This document shows positions 53,723 to 63,085 of a DNA stretch of 64,000 bases, piece by piece. Under the pieces are notes generated by a model. The model was given only the letters and a program-made list of their open reading frames with translations, was not told the DNA's origin and made no database searches. Position 1 is the stretch's first letter. Each line of letters begins with the position of its first letter. The translations under genes were made by a program, and so were the position numbers. The stretch lies in NCBI RefSeq assembly GCF_041817755.1, contig NZ_JBGYBX010000014.1:1-64000 (forward strand), in the 5' to 3' direction. This stretch comes from Glaesserella sp041817755. Lineage in GTDB: Bacteria; Pseudomonadota; Gammaproteobacteria; Enterobacterales; Pasteurellaceae.

Positions 53723-56311
53723 TTAGCCTTTCACCGCAAAACTCAACATCTTAAACGGTACATAGATTTCTTTCACGATTTCTACCCCTTCAAGATATTT
53801 CGCCACATTTTCATCGGCTTTCGCAATGGCTTTGACTTCATCTTCTGTCGCAGTTGCAGAGACGGTAATTTTGCCACGCACTTTACCGTTTACTTGCACT
53901 ACAACGAGTTTTTCATCTTCTACCATTGCTTTTTCATCTGCCACAACCCAAGGTGCAAAGTCGATTGAACCTTCATTGCCTAAGGCTTGCCATAGTTCAA
54001 AGCAGATGTGCGGAGTGATTGGGTAGAGCATACGGATCACCGCATTTAATGCTTCTGCCATTATCGCTTTGTCTTGATCATTAACAAGCGGTGCTTTAGT
54101 GAGCTTATTCATCAATTCCATAATTGCGGCAATTGCGGTATTGAATGTTTGACGGCGACCAATGTCATCACTTACTTTCGCAATGGTTTTGTGTACATCA
54201 CGACGTAAATCTTTTTGCTCTTTGTTTAATGCCGCAGGATCTAATGCAACTGTGGCTGGCGATTGTGCATATTCATAGGCTAAATTCCAAAGACGACCTA
54301 AGAAACGTTTCGCCCCTTCTACGCCAGACTCTTGCCATTCTAATGTCATTTCAGCAGGGGAAGCGAACATCATAAATAGACGCACGGTATCCGCACCATA
54401 TTTTTCCACCATCTCTTGTGGGTCAATACCGTTGTTTTTTGATTTTGACATTTTGGTCATACCGCTGTGTACCAACGCACGCCCTTCTTTGTCAAAGGCT
54501 TTCAAAATACGCCCTTTTTCATCACGTTCAACGGTCACTTCTGTTGGCGACACCCAAATACGTTCATTGGTCGGGCTGGTGTAGTAATAAGCATCCGCTA
54601 ACACCATACCTTGACAGAGTAATTTTTCTGTCGGTTCATCGCTGGTAACAAAGCCTGCGTCACGCAGTAATTTGTGGAAGAAGCGGAAGTAGAGCAAGTG
54701 CATTGTCGCGTGTTCAATACCGCCGATATACTGATCCACAGGTAGCCAGTAATTCGCTTCTTCTTTGTCTAACATACCTTGTTGGTATTGTGGCGACGCA
54801 TAACGTGCGTAATACCAAGAAGATTCCATAAAGGTGTCGAAAGTATCTGTTTCTCTTAATGCCGGCTGACCGTTATAAGTGGTTTTCGCCCATTCCGGAT
54901 CTGCTTTGATCGGGCTTTTCACACCGTCCATCACCACATCTTCAGGTAATACCACAGGAAGATCTTGCATTGGTACGGTGACGGTTTCGCCATTTTCAAG
55001 GGTAAGCATTGGAATTGGCGCCCCCCAGTAACGTTGGCGAGAAACGCCCCAGTCACGCAAGCGGTAATTAACTTGACGTTTACCGATCCCCATTCCTTCT
55101 AATTTATCGGCAATGCCTTTGAAAGCACCATCAAAATCTAATCCGTCAAATTCCGCAGAGTTAATCAATGTACCGTGTTCGGTCATTGCCGCTTTGCTGA
55201 AATCCCATTCAGAACCATCAAGCGGTGCGATCACCTGTTTAATTTGCAAATTGTATTTTTGAGCAAATTCAAAATCACGCTCATCGTGCGCAGGCACAGC
55301 CATTACCGCCCCAGTGCCGTAGTGCATTAACACAAAGTTGGCGACCCACACCGGTAACTCTTCGCCTGTTAATGGGTGAATAGCAAATAATCCCGTCGCC
55401 ATACCTTTTTTCTCCATGGTGGCAATATCCGCTTCCGCCACTTTGGTATTTTTCGCTTCTTGAATGAAGGCGGCTAATGCAGGATTGCTTTCTGCCGCAA
55501 GGGTTGCCAACGGATGAGCCGCTGCGACTGCCACATAGCTTACGCCAAAGAACGTATCCGGGCGAGTCGTATAGACAGGTAAAGTTTGATCAGTGCCTTT
55601 CACTTTAAAAGTGATTTCAACCCCTTCAGAACGACCGATCCAGTTACGTTGCATCGTTTTGACTTGATCAGGCCATTGCGGAAGGTTGTCTAAACTGGTT
55701 AATAGCTGCTCGGCATAATCGGTGATTTTAATAAACCATTGTGGAATTTCTTTTTGTTCCACCGGGGTATCACAACGCCAGCAACAGCCTTCGTGAACTT
55801 GCTCGTTCGCTAATACTGTTTCATCATTCGGGCACCAGTTTACCGTTGAGGTTTTCTTATATACCAAGCCTTTTTTATATAATTCGGTGAAGAACCACTG
55901 CTCCCATTTATAATATTCAGGACGGCAAGTGGTCACTTCACGATCCCAGTCAAAGCCAAAGCCTAATGCCTTGAGCTGATTTTTCATATATTCAATATTT
56001 TCATACGTCCATTTTGCCGGTGCAGTTTTATTTTTTACCGCCGCCCCTTCCGCCGGCAAACCGAATGCGTCCCAACCCATCGGTTGTAACACATTTTTGC
56101 CGTTCATACGTTGATAGCGGGAAACCACATCGCCGATCGTATAGTTACGCACATGCCCCATATGCAGACGACCTGACGGGTATGGGAACATCGATAAACA
56201 GTAATATTTTGGTTTGCTTTCGTCTTTAATTGCTTTGAAAACTTTATTTTCCGCCCAGTACTGCTGTACTTTAGGCTCAATCGCACTCGGATTGTATTGT
56301 TGTTGCATCAT
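53723..56311 (-). CDS. leuS: Leucyl-tRNA synthetase
   Basis: Class I synthetase charging tRNA-Leu. The 862 residues match LeuRS (860 in E. coli). The HIGH-type motif is YPSGRLHMGHVRNY (about 43-56), the CP1 editing domain contains the TRPDTFFGV block (about 250-258), and the KMSKS motif is in TKMSKSKNNG (about 619-628). It starts MMQQQYNPSAIEPKVQ; either of the two Met codons could be used. It is the first gene of the leuS-lptE-holA cluster. Confidence 0.98.
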   Translation of the reverse strand: MMQQQYNPSAIEPKVQQYWAENKVFKAIKDESKPKYYCLSMFPYPSGRLHMGHVRNYTIGDVVSRYQRMNGKNVLQPMGWDAFGLPAEGAAVKNKTAPAKWTYENIEYMKNQLKALGFGFDWDREVTTCRPEYYKWEQWFFTELYKKGLVYKKTSTVNWCPNDETVLANEQVHEGCCWRCDTPVEQKEIPQWFIKITDYAEQLLTSLDNLPQWPDQVKTMQRNWIGRSEGVEITFKVKGTDQTLPVYTTRPDTFFGVSYVAVAAAHPLATLAAESNPALAAFIQEAKNTKVAEADIATMEKKGMATGLFAIHPLTGEELPVWVANFVLMHYGTGAVMAVPAHDERDFEFAQKYNLQIKQVIAPLDGSEWDFSKAAMTEHGTLINSAEFDGLDFDGAFKGIADKLEGMGIGKRQVNYRLRDWGVSRQRYWGAPIPMLTLENGETVTVPMQDLPVVLPEDVVMDGVKSPIKADPEWAKTTYNGQPALRETDTFDTFMESSWYYARYASPQYQQGMLDKEEANYWLPVDQYIGGIEHATMHLLYFRFFHKLLRDAGFVTSDEPTEKLLCQGMVLADAYYYTSPTNERIWVSPTEVTVERDEKGRILKAFDKEGRALVHSGMTKMSKSKNNGIDPQEMVEKYGADTVRLFMMFASPAEMTLEWQESGVEGAKRFLGRLWNLAYEYAQSPATVALDPAALNKEQKDLRRDVHKTIAKVSDDIGRRQTFNTAIAAIMELMNKLTKAPLVNDQDKAIMAEALNAVIRMLYPITPHICFELWQALGNEGSIDFAPWVVADEKAMVEDEKLVVVQVNGKVRGKITVSATATEDEVKAIAKADENVAKYLEGVEIVKEIYVPFKMLSFAVKG

Positions 56312-56424
56312 TTTTGACCTTTAAATTTCATCGAAAAAATTGTGCTATAGAATAGCGTAAAAATGGGATTTTTTGAAATGAAAGCGGTGAGATCGAGGGG
56401 ATTTTTTGCAAAATCAAATAGACG

Positions 56425-56459
56425 AAAGGGATGGTACAGATCACAGTCACCATCCCTTT
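56425..56459 (-). terminator. Possible terminator after the DUF533 gene
   Basis: An 11-bp perfect stem AAAGGGATGGT / ACCATCCCTTT with a 13-base loop lies 29 bases after the DUF533 stop on the minus strand. The following T run is weak. Confidence 0.5.
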
Positions 56460-56487
56460 ATGAAATTAACGCTTTTTAATATTGCTA

Positions 56488-57177
56488 TTAGAAGCCGGCT
56501 TGTTTTTCCAATTGTTCAACTAGCGCTTCGTCTAATTTTAACGCTTCGGCAAGTTGAGACAAGAAGACAATTTCTTTACGGGATAAATCTTGGCAAACCA
56601 AGCGGGCTGCAAGGTAAACTTGGCTGGCTAAAGCCGTGTCGTTCCCGACGACTTGAGCAATTTCTTCAACGCTTGCCGGCTCGTGCATTTCGTTCAGTAA
56701 CCATTGTTGTAATTCAGGGTCGTTACCGCCCTCTTTTAAGATTAATGCTTCTTCATTTTCATCCAATGCACCGTCGGAAACCGCCGCAGCAAGCATAGTA
56801 CGTAAAATAATCGCCCCTTTTTCTTCCGAACTATCGTCTTCAAACGCATTTGCCGCAATATCGGTTGCTTCGTTCGGTTTATTTTTTTGATAGTCTTGAT
56901 AGGCTTTGTAAGCAAGGCTGCCAAGTGCGGCGAGTGAACCTAATTTGGTCAGGTTGGCACCGCCGTTTCTACCTAACACCATTGATAAAATACCGACTAA
57001 TGCGGCACCGCCGCCTACTTTGGCAATGGTATCCGTATTGCCTTGTTTGATTTCTTGTGCGGATGATTTTGCCGTGTTAAGTACAGAACCCAACAGGCTG
57101 CCTAAATCCGATTTGCTTTGATTCGCGGTGTTACCGACCGATTTTAATACACCGTTAAGAATATCATTAAAGTTCAT
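56488..57177 (-). CDS. DUF533 / TerB-like protein (YebE family)
   Basis: The 229-residue protein has an N-terminal Ser/Asn-rich region, a hydrophobic glycine-rich segment (GGGAALVGILSMVLG, about 53-67; probably one membrane helix) and a C-terminal TerB-like helical domain with acidic pairs (SDGALDENEEALILKEGG, about 135-152). E. coli YebE is the nearest named relative. The role is unknown; despite the domain name there is no evidence for tellurite resistance. Monocistronic. Confidence 0.85.
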   Translation of the reverse strand: MNFNDILNGVLKSVGNTANQSKSDLGSLLGSVLNTAKSSAQEIKQGNTDTIAKVGGGAALVGILSMVLGRNGGANLTKLGSLAALGSLAYKAYQDYQKNKPNEATDIAANAFEDDSSEEKGAIILRTMLAAAVSDGALDENEEALILKEGGNDPELQQWLLNEMHEPASVEEIAQVVGNDTALASQVYLAARLVCQDLSRKEIVFLSQLAEALKLDEALVEQLEKQAGF

Positions 57178-57237
57178 TTTGTTTCCTTTTTGTTTATGTA
57201 AGACGTTGCGTAATAGACACTATTTTTATGAAATAAT

Positions 57238-58086
57238 TCAATGTTTTTCCGCAATAAATTTCTTTGCCAGAGCCGAAAGTATATCAGTAAGATACACCAG
57301 TAATAAATAACAAATTAAATAAAGGGTAATTTCAGAGTAATGGAAAAAACTCATCGCCAGTTTAAACTGCATACCTAAGCCGCTTGCCCCAACAAAACCG
57401 ACAATCAGCGTTGCCCGAATAATGTTTTCCATACGATAAAGAATGTAATTGAGAAAAGCACGCATCACCGCAGGATAAATCCCGTAAAACAGAATTTGAT
57501 TTTGCGAAGCCCCGTTTTGCATTAAATGGCGGATCGGTTTTTCGTCCATATCCTCAACTACTTCGCCGCACAGTTTGCCTAATACGCCGAAGTTGTGAAT
57601 GGCTAATGCCAAGGCTCCCGGAATGATCCCCGGTTTGAAGATAAAGACTAAAATCATCGCCCACATCAATTCCGGTACAGATCGGCTAAACAGAAATAGC
57701 CCCCGACTGAGATAATAGGCGGCATGGTGATACCAATGTGTTCTGTGGCGAAAATTCCCTTGCGCTACGTTGCGAGCGGACGGCAGAACCAAAAGGAACA
57801 TCGCCATGCCTGCAATGCCCGTTGCCAGAATACTCATCACAAAGGTTTCCCACGAGAGCCATAGGGCTTTTTGCCACATTTCAGGGTCAAGATAGGCAGG
57901 TAGCTCTTCACCCACACCTGCCATTCCAGCTAAAAATTCCGTGAGATAATCCCAATTTTCCGCTCGAAACAGTTCACTCAGTGCGGTGGGTTGGTCTTTA
58001 AGAATATAGCCCCACGACAGCCCGATAAGCCCTAACACCACCCAAAAAGAATAGCGGATAAAATAGCGGTCAAGATGTTTTCTCAT
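57238..58086 (-). CDS. phnE: ABC transporter permease, PhnE family (second copy)
   Basis: The 282-residue inner-membrane permease has about six hydrophobic helices and the permease EAA-type loop (FGVLGKLCGEVVEDMDEKPIRHLMQNGASQNQILFYGIYP, about 165-204). It belongs to the phosphonate/phosphite importer family. Its start overlaps the stop of the other permease by 4 bases (ATGA), giving translational coupling. Two different permeases plus PhnC and PhnD form one transporter. Confidence 0.9.
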   Translation of the reverse strand: MRKHLDRYFIRYSFWVVLGLIGLSWGYILKDQPTALSELFRAENWDYLTEFLAGMAGVGEELPAYLDPEMWQKALWLSWETFVMSILATGIAGMAMFLLVLPSARNVAQGNFRHRTHWYHHAAYYLSRGLFLFSRSVPELMWAMILVFIFKPGIIPGALALAIHNFGVLGKLCGEVVEDMDEKPIRHLMQNGASQNQILFYGIYPAVMRAFLNYILYRMENIIRATLIVGFVGASGLGMQFKLAMSFFHYSEITLYLICYLLLVYLTDILSALAKKFIAEKH

Positions 58087-58868
58087 TTTACTCGGCTCCT
58101 GACAGCGTAGCTCCAGCGATCAACCAAAACAATTAACCCGACAAGGAAGATCAAGAATGTCCAAACCTGATCGTATTTCAGATCTTGTAGGGAAAGCTGA
58201 ATTTGCATGCCGATCCCTCCCAATCCGACAAAAGATAGTACAGATGAAGAACGGATTGCACATTCAAGGCGATACATGGTATAGCTCAACATTGTTGGCA
58301 AGGCCTGGGGCAGATAACCATAAATCAAACATTGTAGTGGCGTTGCTCCTGCTTCTTTTAATGCAAAAATTGGCTTAGATGGCACCGCTTGTAACGTATC
58401 TGCATAGATTTTGCCTAAGTAGCCGGAATAAGGAATGGCAAGGGCAAACACCGCACCTATCGGATTTAACCCAACAGCAGCCACAAAGAACCACGCCCAA
58501 ATCAATTCGTGAATGGCACGTAGAAAACCCAATATCGCCCGGGCAGTCCCCTGCAAAAAGAGTGAACGAAACAGCACACCGGAAGCAAAAATGCTTAAGC
58601 AAAATCCGCCAAGCATAGACAAAGAGAGGGTAATCAAGGCATAGGCAAAGGTGAGCCAAGTGGATTGCAAGGCGAGTATCAATAAATCGGCAGAAAAGTC
58701 GGGGGATAATAAGCTGGAAAAGAGTCGGGTAAGCGTCGCCCAACCGCCGGAGTGCATCAGCCCTTTGTCGTTATCCACGGCAAATAGGCTCAACAAAAAT
58801 GCAAGCAATAATATGCCCGTCAGCAAATTTCGCCGTTCATTGAGTCCAAGCGGTCGGTTATGTTTCAT
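58083..58868 (-). CDS. phnE: ABC transporter permease, PhnE family (first copy)
   Basis: The 261-residue permease has hydrophobic helices at about 14-31, 70-92, 110-135 and two near the C-terminus, and an EAA-type loop (YSGYLGKIYADTLQAVPSKPIFALKEAGATPLQCLIYGYLP, about 147-187). It overlaps the end of phnC by 11 bases and the second permease by 4, so the three are tightly coupled. No C-P lyase genes are present, so uptake of phosphonate, phosphite or a related oxyanion cannot be decided. Confidence 0.9.
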   Translation of the reverse strand: MKHNRPLGLNERRNLLTGILLLAFLLSLFAVDNDKGLMHSGGWATLTRLFSSLLSPDFSADLLILALQSTWLTFAYALITLSLSMLGGFCLSIFASGVLFRSLFLQGTARAILGFLRAIHELIWAWFFVAAVGLNPIGAVFALAIPYSGYLGKIYADTLQAVPSKPIFALKEAGATPLQCLIYGYLPQALPTMLSYTMYRLECAIRSSSVLSFVGLGGIGMQIQLSLQDLKYDQVWTFLIFLVGLIVLVDRWSYAVRSRVK

Positions 58869-59610
58869 TTTTTACCAATCCGTATAACGCATTAAGTTGC
58901 TCTTGGGTGACTTGCTCTGTTTGCAAATCAAACACTATTTTTCCCTGCTTAATGCCGATCATGCGATCAAAATAGGTTTTGGCATATTCCACCGAATGCA
59001 TACTGGCAATCAGCGTTTTCCCCTGCTCTCTCACCAGCCCGGTCAATAATGCCAAGACATTTTGAGCATTGACCGGATCGAGTGCGGACACCGGTTCATC
59101 GGCTAAAATCAATTTGGGGCTTTGAACTAACAGACGAGCTATTGCCACACGCTGCTGCTCACCGCCCGACAGTTCAGCAGTCGGCTGATTGATTTTATCC
59201 AATAGCCCAACGGCAGCAAGTGCTTGCTCTGCAATGTGCTTTTCTTGCGGTTTAACCAAAGAGAACAGAGATCGCCAAAAGCCCCACCGGTTCAGCCTGC
59301 CAGCCAAGACATTGTGGATAACTTCCAGTTGTTTGACTAAATCATACTGTTGATGCAGCATACCGACCTGTTGGGCAAACTGTTTGTTATCTTGGTAGTC
59401 TTGAATATTGCAATTTTCCAGCCAAATCTCACCGCTTGTTAAAGGCACGGCACGCATAATGCTATTCATTAATGTCGATTTCCCCGATCCGCTCGGCCCG
59501 ACTAACGCCACGATTTCACCTGAGCGAATGGTTAAACAGATGTCGTCTAAAACGGCTTGCTTGCCGAAATGTTTGGTGGTGTGGTGGAATTGAAGAAGTG
59601 GGGTTTTCAT
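58858..59610 (-). CDS. phnC: ABC transporter ATPase, PhnC family
   Basis: The 250-residue ATPase drives the phosphonate/phosphite-type importer. Walker A VGPSGSGKSTLMNSI (about 37-51), signature LSGGEQQRVAIARLL (about 144-158), Walker B LILADEPVSALDP and the switch His in ASMHSVEYAK are all present. A foldback element separates it from the phnD-like gene upstream. Confidence 0.92.
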   Translation of the reverse strand: MKTPLLQFHHTTKHFGKQAVLDDICLTIRSGEIVALVGPSGSGKSTLMNSIMRAVPLTSGEIWLENCNIQDYQDNKQFAQQVGMLHQQYDLVKQLEVIHNVLAGRLNRWGFWRSLFSLVKPQEKHIAEQALAAVGLLDKINQPTAELSGGEQQRVAIARLLVQSPKLILADEPVSALDPVNAQNVLALLTGLVREQGKTLIASMHSVEYAKTYFDRMIGIKQGKIVFDLQTEQVTQEQLNALYGLVKNET

Positions 59611-59679
59611 ATTTTATCAATATCAATTCAGTGTTAAAAAATTGTCTTCTATATTACGTTCTCACTTCGCTATTTTAGT

Positions 59680-59849
59680 CTGCCAAATCTCCCCTAGCCC
59701 CTCTTTGCTAAAGAGGGGGATCAGATCGAAGGAAATATACATTCATCTGAAAAATCAAATACTTTACGTTTATGAAGTACTTCGATCTTAAAATTTACGA
59801 TAAACAAATTCCCCTCTTTAGCAAAGAGGGGCTAGGGGAGATTTGGCAG
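59680..59849. mobile_element. 170-bp foldback miniature element (MITE-like)
   Basis: Perfect 39-bp terminal inverted repeats (59680-59718 and 59811-59849, starting CTGCCAAATCTCCCCTAGCC) enclose about 92 bases. There is a further internal inverted pair GATCGAAG / CTTCGATC, and each end is a hairpin (CCCCTCTTTGC / GCAAAGAGGGG-type). There is no ORF or transposase and no clear target duplication. Its ends match the insert in hsdS at 46085-46223. It sits between the phnD- and phnC-like genes and may weaken their coupling. Confidence 0.82.
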
Positions 59850-59875
59850 AAGATTTTCACGAAGAAAATAAGCGA

Positions 59876-60751
59876 TTACTTAATCAACTTCAGCTCTTTC
59901 GCCACTTTCTCAATATCTTGATAGTTGCCGTTTTGCGTTGGGATAAACTTCTCGGCAGAGAGTAAATTCATCACCTGTGAGCTTGATGCATCGGCTTTTA
60001 ATAATGCCGCTTTCACTTTCTCTTTGGTTCCGTCACCAAATTTTTTATCAACAAGATTAATGGTCCAGTTGTAATCATAGTAATCCGGTGTGGTGTAGAA
60101 AAGCTCGACTTTATCGTGATTAACTTTGCCTTCTTTCACCATTTTATCCCAGTACTGCTTATTCACCGCACCGATTTGCACAGAACCTGCTTCTACTAAG
60201 CCGTAGGTTTTATCATGCGAACCGCTGTAAGTTGGTTGAGCGTCTAAGTCTTTTTCAGGGTTAACTCCGGCTTCCGTTAAGAAAAAGCGTGGCATTAAGT
60301 GACCCGATGTCGAACTTTCGCTACCAAAAGCAAGGGTGTGACCTTTGACATCTTTAATCTCTTTCACATTATCTAAGCCTTTTTGCTTGATAAAGACAGA
60401 CTTAAATTTTTCATCTTGCGGACGTTGTGCGATAGCTTCAGCACCTTGCACTTTGGCACGTGCTTGTACCCCCGTTAAACCACCGAACCAGACTAAATCA
60501 ATTTCGCCACGACGGAATGCGGTGACTACGGCAGCATAATCGGTGACAGGCACATATTGCACCTTTAACCCCGTTTCTTTGCCTAAATACTCTGCAAAAC
60601 TGTCAAACGAACGGGTCATTTCGGCAGCGTTATAGTCAGGAATAGCACTGATTTTAAAGGTTTGATCGGAAGGTGATGCGAAAGCAACCGGGCTAAACAG
60701 CACGCTGAGAGCGGTGAAAGCAGTTGCAAAACTTGCAAAAAGCGTTTTCAT
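59876..60751 (-). CDS. phnD: Phosphonate/phosphite-type ABC transporter substrate-binding protein (PhnD family)
   Basis: Periplasmic binding protein that delivers substrate to the PhnE/PhnE/PhnC importer. I start it at ATG 60751 (MKTLFASFATAFTALS) behind GGAGAA; the longer frame lacks a site. The 291 residues have a signal peptide (cleavage after VAFA, near 26) and PhnD-family blocks: SAIPDYNAAEMTRSFDSFAEYLGKETGLKV, VWFGGLTGVQAR and GSESSTSGHLMPRFFL, the last holding the anion-binding Ser/Thr loop. Substrate class is known only to family level. Confidence 0.9.
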   Translation of the reverse strand: MKTLFASFATAFTALSVLFSPVAFASPSDQTFKISAIPDYNAAEMTRSFDSFAEYLGKETGLKVQYVPVTDYAAVVTAFRRGEIDLVWFGGLTGVQARAKVQGAEAIAQRPQDEKFKSVFIKQKGLDNVKEIKDVKGHTLAFGSESSTSGHLMPRFFLTEAGVNPEKDLDAQPTYSGSHDKTYGLVEAGSVQIGAVNKQYWDKMVKEGKVNHDKVELFYTTPDYYDYNWTINLVDKKFGDGTKEKVKAALLKADASSSQVMNLLSAEKFIPTQNGNYQDIEKVAKELKLIK

Positions 60752-60942
60752 GGTGTTCTCCAAAAGAAATGTAAACAAATTGTAATGTTCAATATGAACG
60801 AGCGAAAGATACGCGATTTTTTATAAAAAACAAGCGATTTCTGCGATTCATTTGGGAAATCGGTTTATCTTTGATAATATCACTCGCCTTACCGAATCTC
60901 TTTTTAGAATTAAGCGACATATCCGCTCTATATAATAAAACC

Positions 60943-61611
60943 ATGGCATTAATCGAATACAATCCCCCTGTTGAACCTTGGCTTGACGAAGTTTATCGTG
61001 ATAATCATATTTTAATCATTAATAAACCAAGCGGCTTACTTTCAGTACCCGGAAATCGCCCTGAATATCAAGACAGTGCAATGGTGCGCGTACAGCAAAA
61101 ATACGGTTTTACCGAACCGGCTCACCGTTTAGATATGGCGACAAGCGGTATTTTGTTGTTTGCATTAAGCAAACAGGCGGAAAAAGAACTCAAACGTCAA
61201 TTTCGTGAACGTGAACCGAAAAAGCATTATCAAGCGTTAGTTTGGGGCAAATTAGGCGAAAAAGTGGGCGATACGGGGACAATGAATTTTCCGCTCATCT
61301 GTGACTGGGAAAACCGTCCGCGCCAAAAAATTTGCTACGAACGGGGCAAACAAGCGGTCACTTTCTACGAAATTCTTGCACATTATCCCAATAATACGAC
61401 AAGGGTGAAATTAACCCCTTATACCGGGCGTTCGCACCAATTACGCGTACACTGTTTAGCTTTAGGTCACCCAATTGTGGGAGATAAATTTTATGCAAAT
61501 CCGTTGGCAAAAAGTTTATCACCAAGACTTTGTTTACACGCAGAAGCATTAACCATTACGCACCCTATTACGCACGAACTGATGACATTTGAAGCGAAAC
61601 CCGAATTTTAA
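60943..61611 (+). CDS. rluA: Dual-specificity tRNA/23S rRNA pseudouridine synthase
   Basis: Makes pseudouridine at 23S U746 and tRNA U32. Started at ATG 60943 (MALIEYNPPVEPWLDEVYRDNH), which matches the RluA N-terminus; the longer frame from 60871 runs back through the promoter region. The 222 residues match RluA (219). The catalytic Asp is in HRLDMATSGILLFA (about 65-78), with YQALVWG and TGRSHQLRVH downstream. Divergent from phnD. The norM-like gene begins 13 bases after its stop. Confidence 0.94.
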   Translation: MALIEYNPPVEPWLDEVYRDNHILIINKPSGLLSVPGNRPEYQDSAMVRVQQKYGFTEPAHRLDMATSGILLFALSKQAEKELKRQFREREPKKHYQALVWGKLGEKVGDTGTMNFPLICDWENRPRQKICYERGKQAVTFYEILAHYPNNTTRVKLTPYTGRSHQLRVHCLALGHPIVGDKFYANPLAKSLSPRLCLHAEALTITHPITHELMTFEAKPEF

Positions 61612-61623
61612 AAGGCAAATAAA

Positions 61624-63015
61624 ATGAACTTTCAATGGCAGAAATATCCTGAAAATACTAAAAAGCTGTTTAGGCTCTCTACACCGATTTTTATTTCGCA
61701 ATTAGCCACATCCGGCATGGGCTTGGCGGATATTATTATGGCAGGATTGGTGAGTGATGCGGATGTTTCTGCGATTGCGGTCAGTCACTCGATTTATTTC
61801 CCGCTATTCCTCTTGGTTTTAGGCATTTTAAACGCGATTACCCCGACGGTTTCTTACTTAAACGGTGCCAATCAACGTAATTTAATTGCCCATCAGGTGC
61901 GACAAGGTGTTTGGATCGTATTTATGTTGAGTCTTCCGCTGATAGTTATTTATCTTAATGCGCATTTGCTCTTCACCTTGATGGGTACGCCGGCTGAATT
62001 TGCCGATAAAGCACAGCACTATTTGATTGCACTCTGTTTTGGACTGATTCCCTCCTTACTGGCAGTCAATCTACGCTGTTTTAACGATGGCTTATCCAAC
62101 CCTAAACCGGCGATGTACATTACCTTTTTCGGCTTAATTTTGAATATTCCGCTCAACTATATTTTTATTTTCGGCAAACTCGGTATGCCTGAATTAGGGG
62201 CGGTTGGCTGTGGTGTGGCAACGGCAATCGTAAACTGGGTTATGTTTGGGCTGATTTTACATTATTGTTATACCAACCCAGCCCAAAAGGATATTCGTCT
62301 GTTTGAAAAATGGATCGAAAAACCGTGTAAAGCGACGTTAAGCAAACTGTTCAAACTCGGCACACCGATTGGTTTTGCATTGTTTACCGAAGTCATGCTG
62401 TTTGCCGCATCTTCTCTCATTATTTCGCCGTTGGGTTCACAGGTGGTGGCAAGTCATCAGGTTGCCTTACAAACCAGTTCGCTGTTTTTTATGATCCCGC
62501 TGTCATTTAGCATTGCGACGACCATTTTAGTCGGTCAAACCTTGGGAGAGAAGAGAATCGAAGAAACCAAATACCTGACCTATCATGCCATTTTTACGGG
62601 AACGGTTGTCGCATTGTGTATCGGTATGGTGATTTTACTGCTAAAAGACCTGATCCCTTATGCCTTTACCGGCGATCCGATGTCTATTACGATTGCTTCC
62701 GGGTTATTGATTTTTGCAGCAATTTACCAGATCCCCGACTCAATTCAAGCGGTATGTAACGGTATTTTACGCGGTTATAAAAATACCAAGCCTATTTTAC
62801 TGACGACATTCATTTGTTATTGGCTCGTCGGAATGCCATTAGGCACTATTTTGGCTCGTACCGATTGGATCGTTCAGCCAATGGCTGCAGCAGGATTTTG
62901 GCTGACCTTCTGTGTTTGTTTAAGTTTGGCGGCAGGGCTGTTTTTCTATTTTATGCGGAAGATTCAGGCTGTGCCTGAAGAGATGTTAATTAAAAGATTG
63001 GAGTCAATGAAGTAG
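61624..63015 (+). CDS. norM: MATE-family multidrug efflux protein, NorM-like
   Basis: Inner-membrane Na+ or H+ coupled drug exporter. The 463 residues have 12 hydrophobic helices in two related halves (FRLSTPIFISQLATSGMGLADIIMAG at the N-terminus; LFKLGTPIGFALFTEVMLFAASSLI at about 241-265). The conserved Asp in GLADIIMAG and Glu in LFTEVMLF fit NorM family positions. It probably forms a transcription unit with rluA. An inverted uptake-signal pair follows. Confidence 0.92.
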   Translation: MNFQWQKYPENTKKLFRLSTPIFISQLATSGMGLADIIMAGLVSDADVSAIAVSHSIYFPLFLLVLGILNAITPTVSYLNGANQRNLIAHQVRQGVWIVFMLSLPLIVIYLNAHLLFTLMGTPAEFADKAQHYLIALCFGLIPSLLAVNLRCFNDGLSNPKPAMYITFFGLILNIPLNYIFIFGKLGMPELGAVGCGVATAIVNWVMFGLILHYCYTNPAQKDIRLFEKWIEKPCKATLSKLFKLGTPIGFALFTEVMLFAASSLIISPLGSQVVASHQVALQTSSLFFMIPLSFSIATTILVGQTLGEKRIEETKYLTYHAIFTGTVVALCIGMVILLLKDLIPYAFTGDPMSITIASGLLIFAAIYQIPDSIQAVCNGILRGYKNTKPILLTTFICYWLVGMPLGTILARTDWIVQPMAAAGFWLTFCVCLSLAAGLFFYFMRKIQAVPEEMLIKRLESMK

Positions 63016-63018
63016 TTT

Positions 63019-63076
63019 ACAAGCGGTCTGTTTCGTGATGTTTTTTGCAAAAAAGTCACGCCAACCGACCGCTTGT
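63019..63076. terminator. Inverted uptake-signal pair between norM and greB
   Basis: ACAAGCGGTC (63019-63028) and GACCGCTTGT (63067-63076) are exact inverted copies around an A/T-rich loop containing TTTTTTGCAAAAAA. They lie between the convergent norM-like and greB genes and are likely to act as a bidirectional terminator. Confidence 0.72.
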
Positions 63077-63085
63077 TCATGGGGT

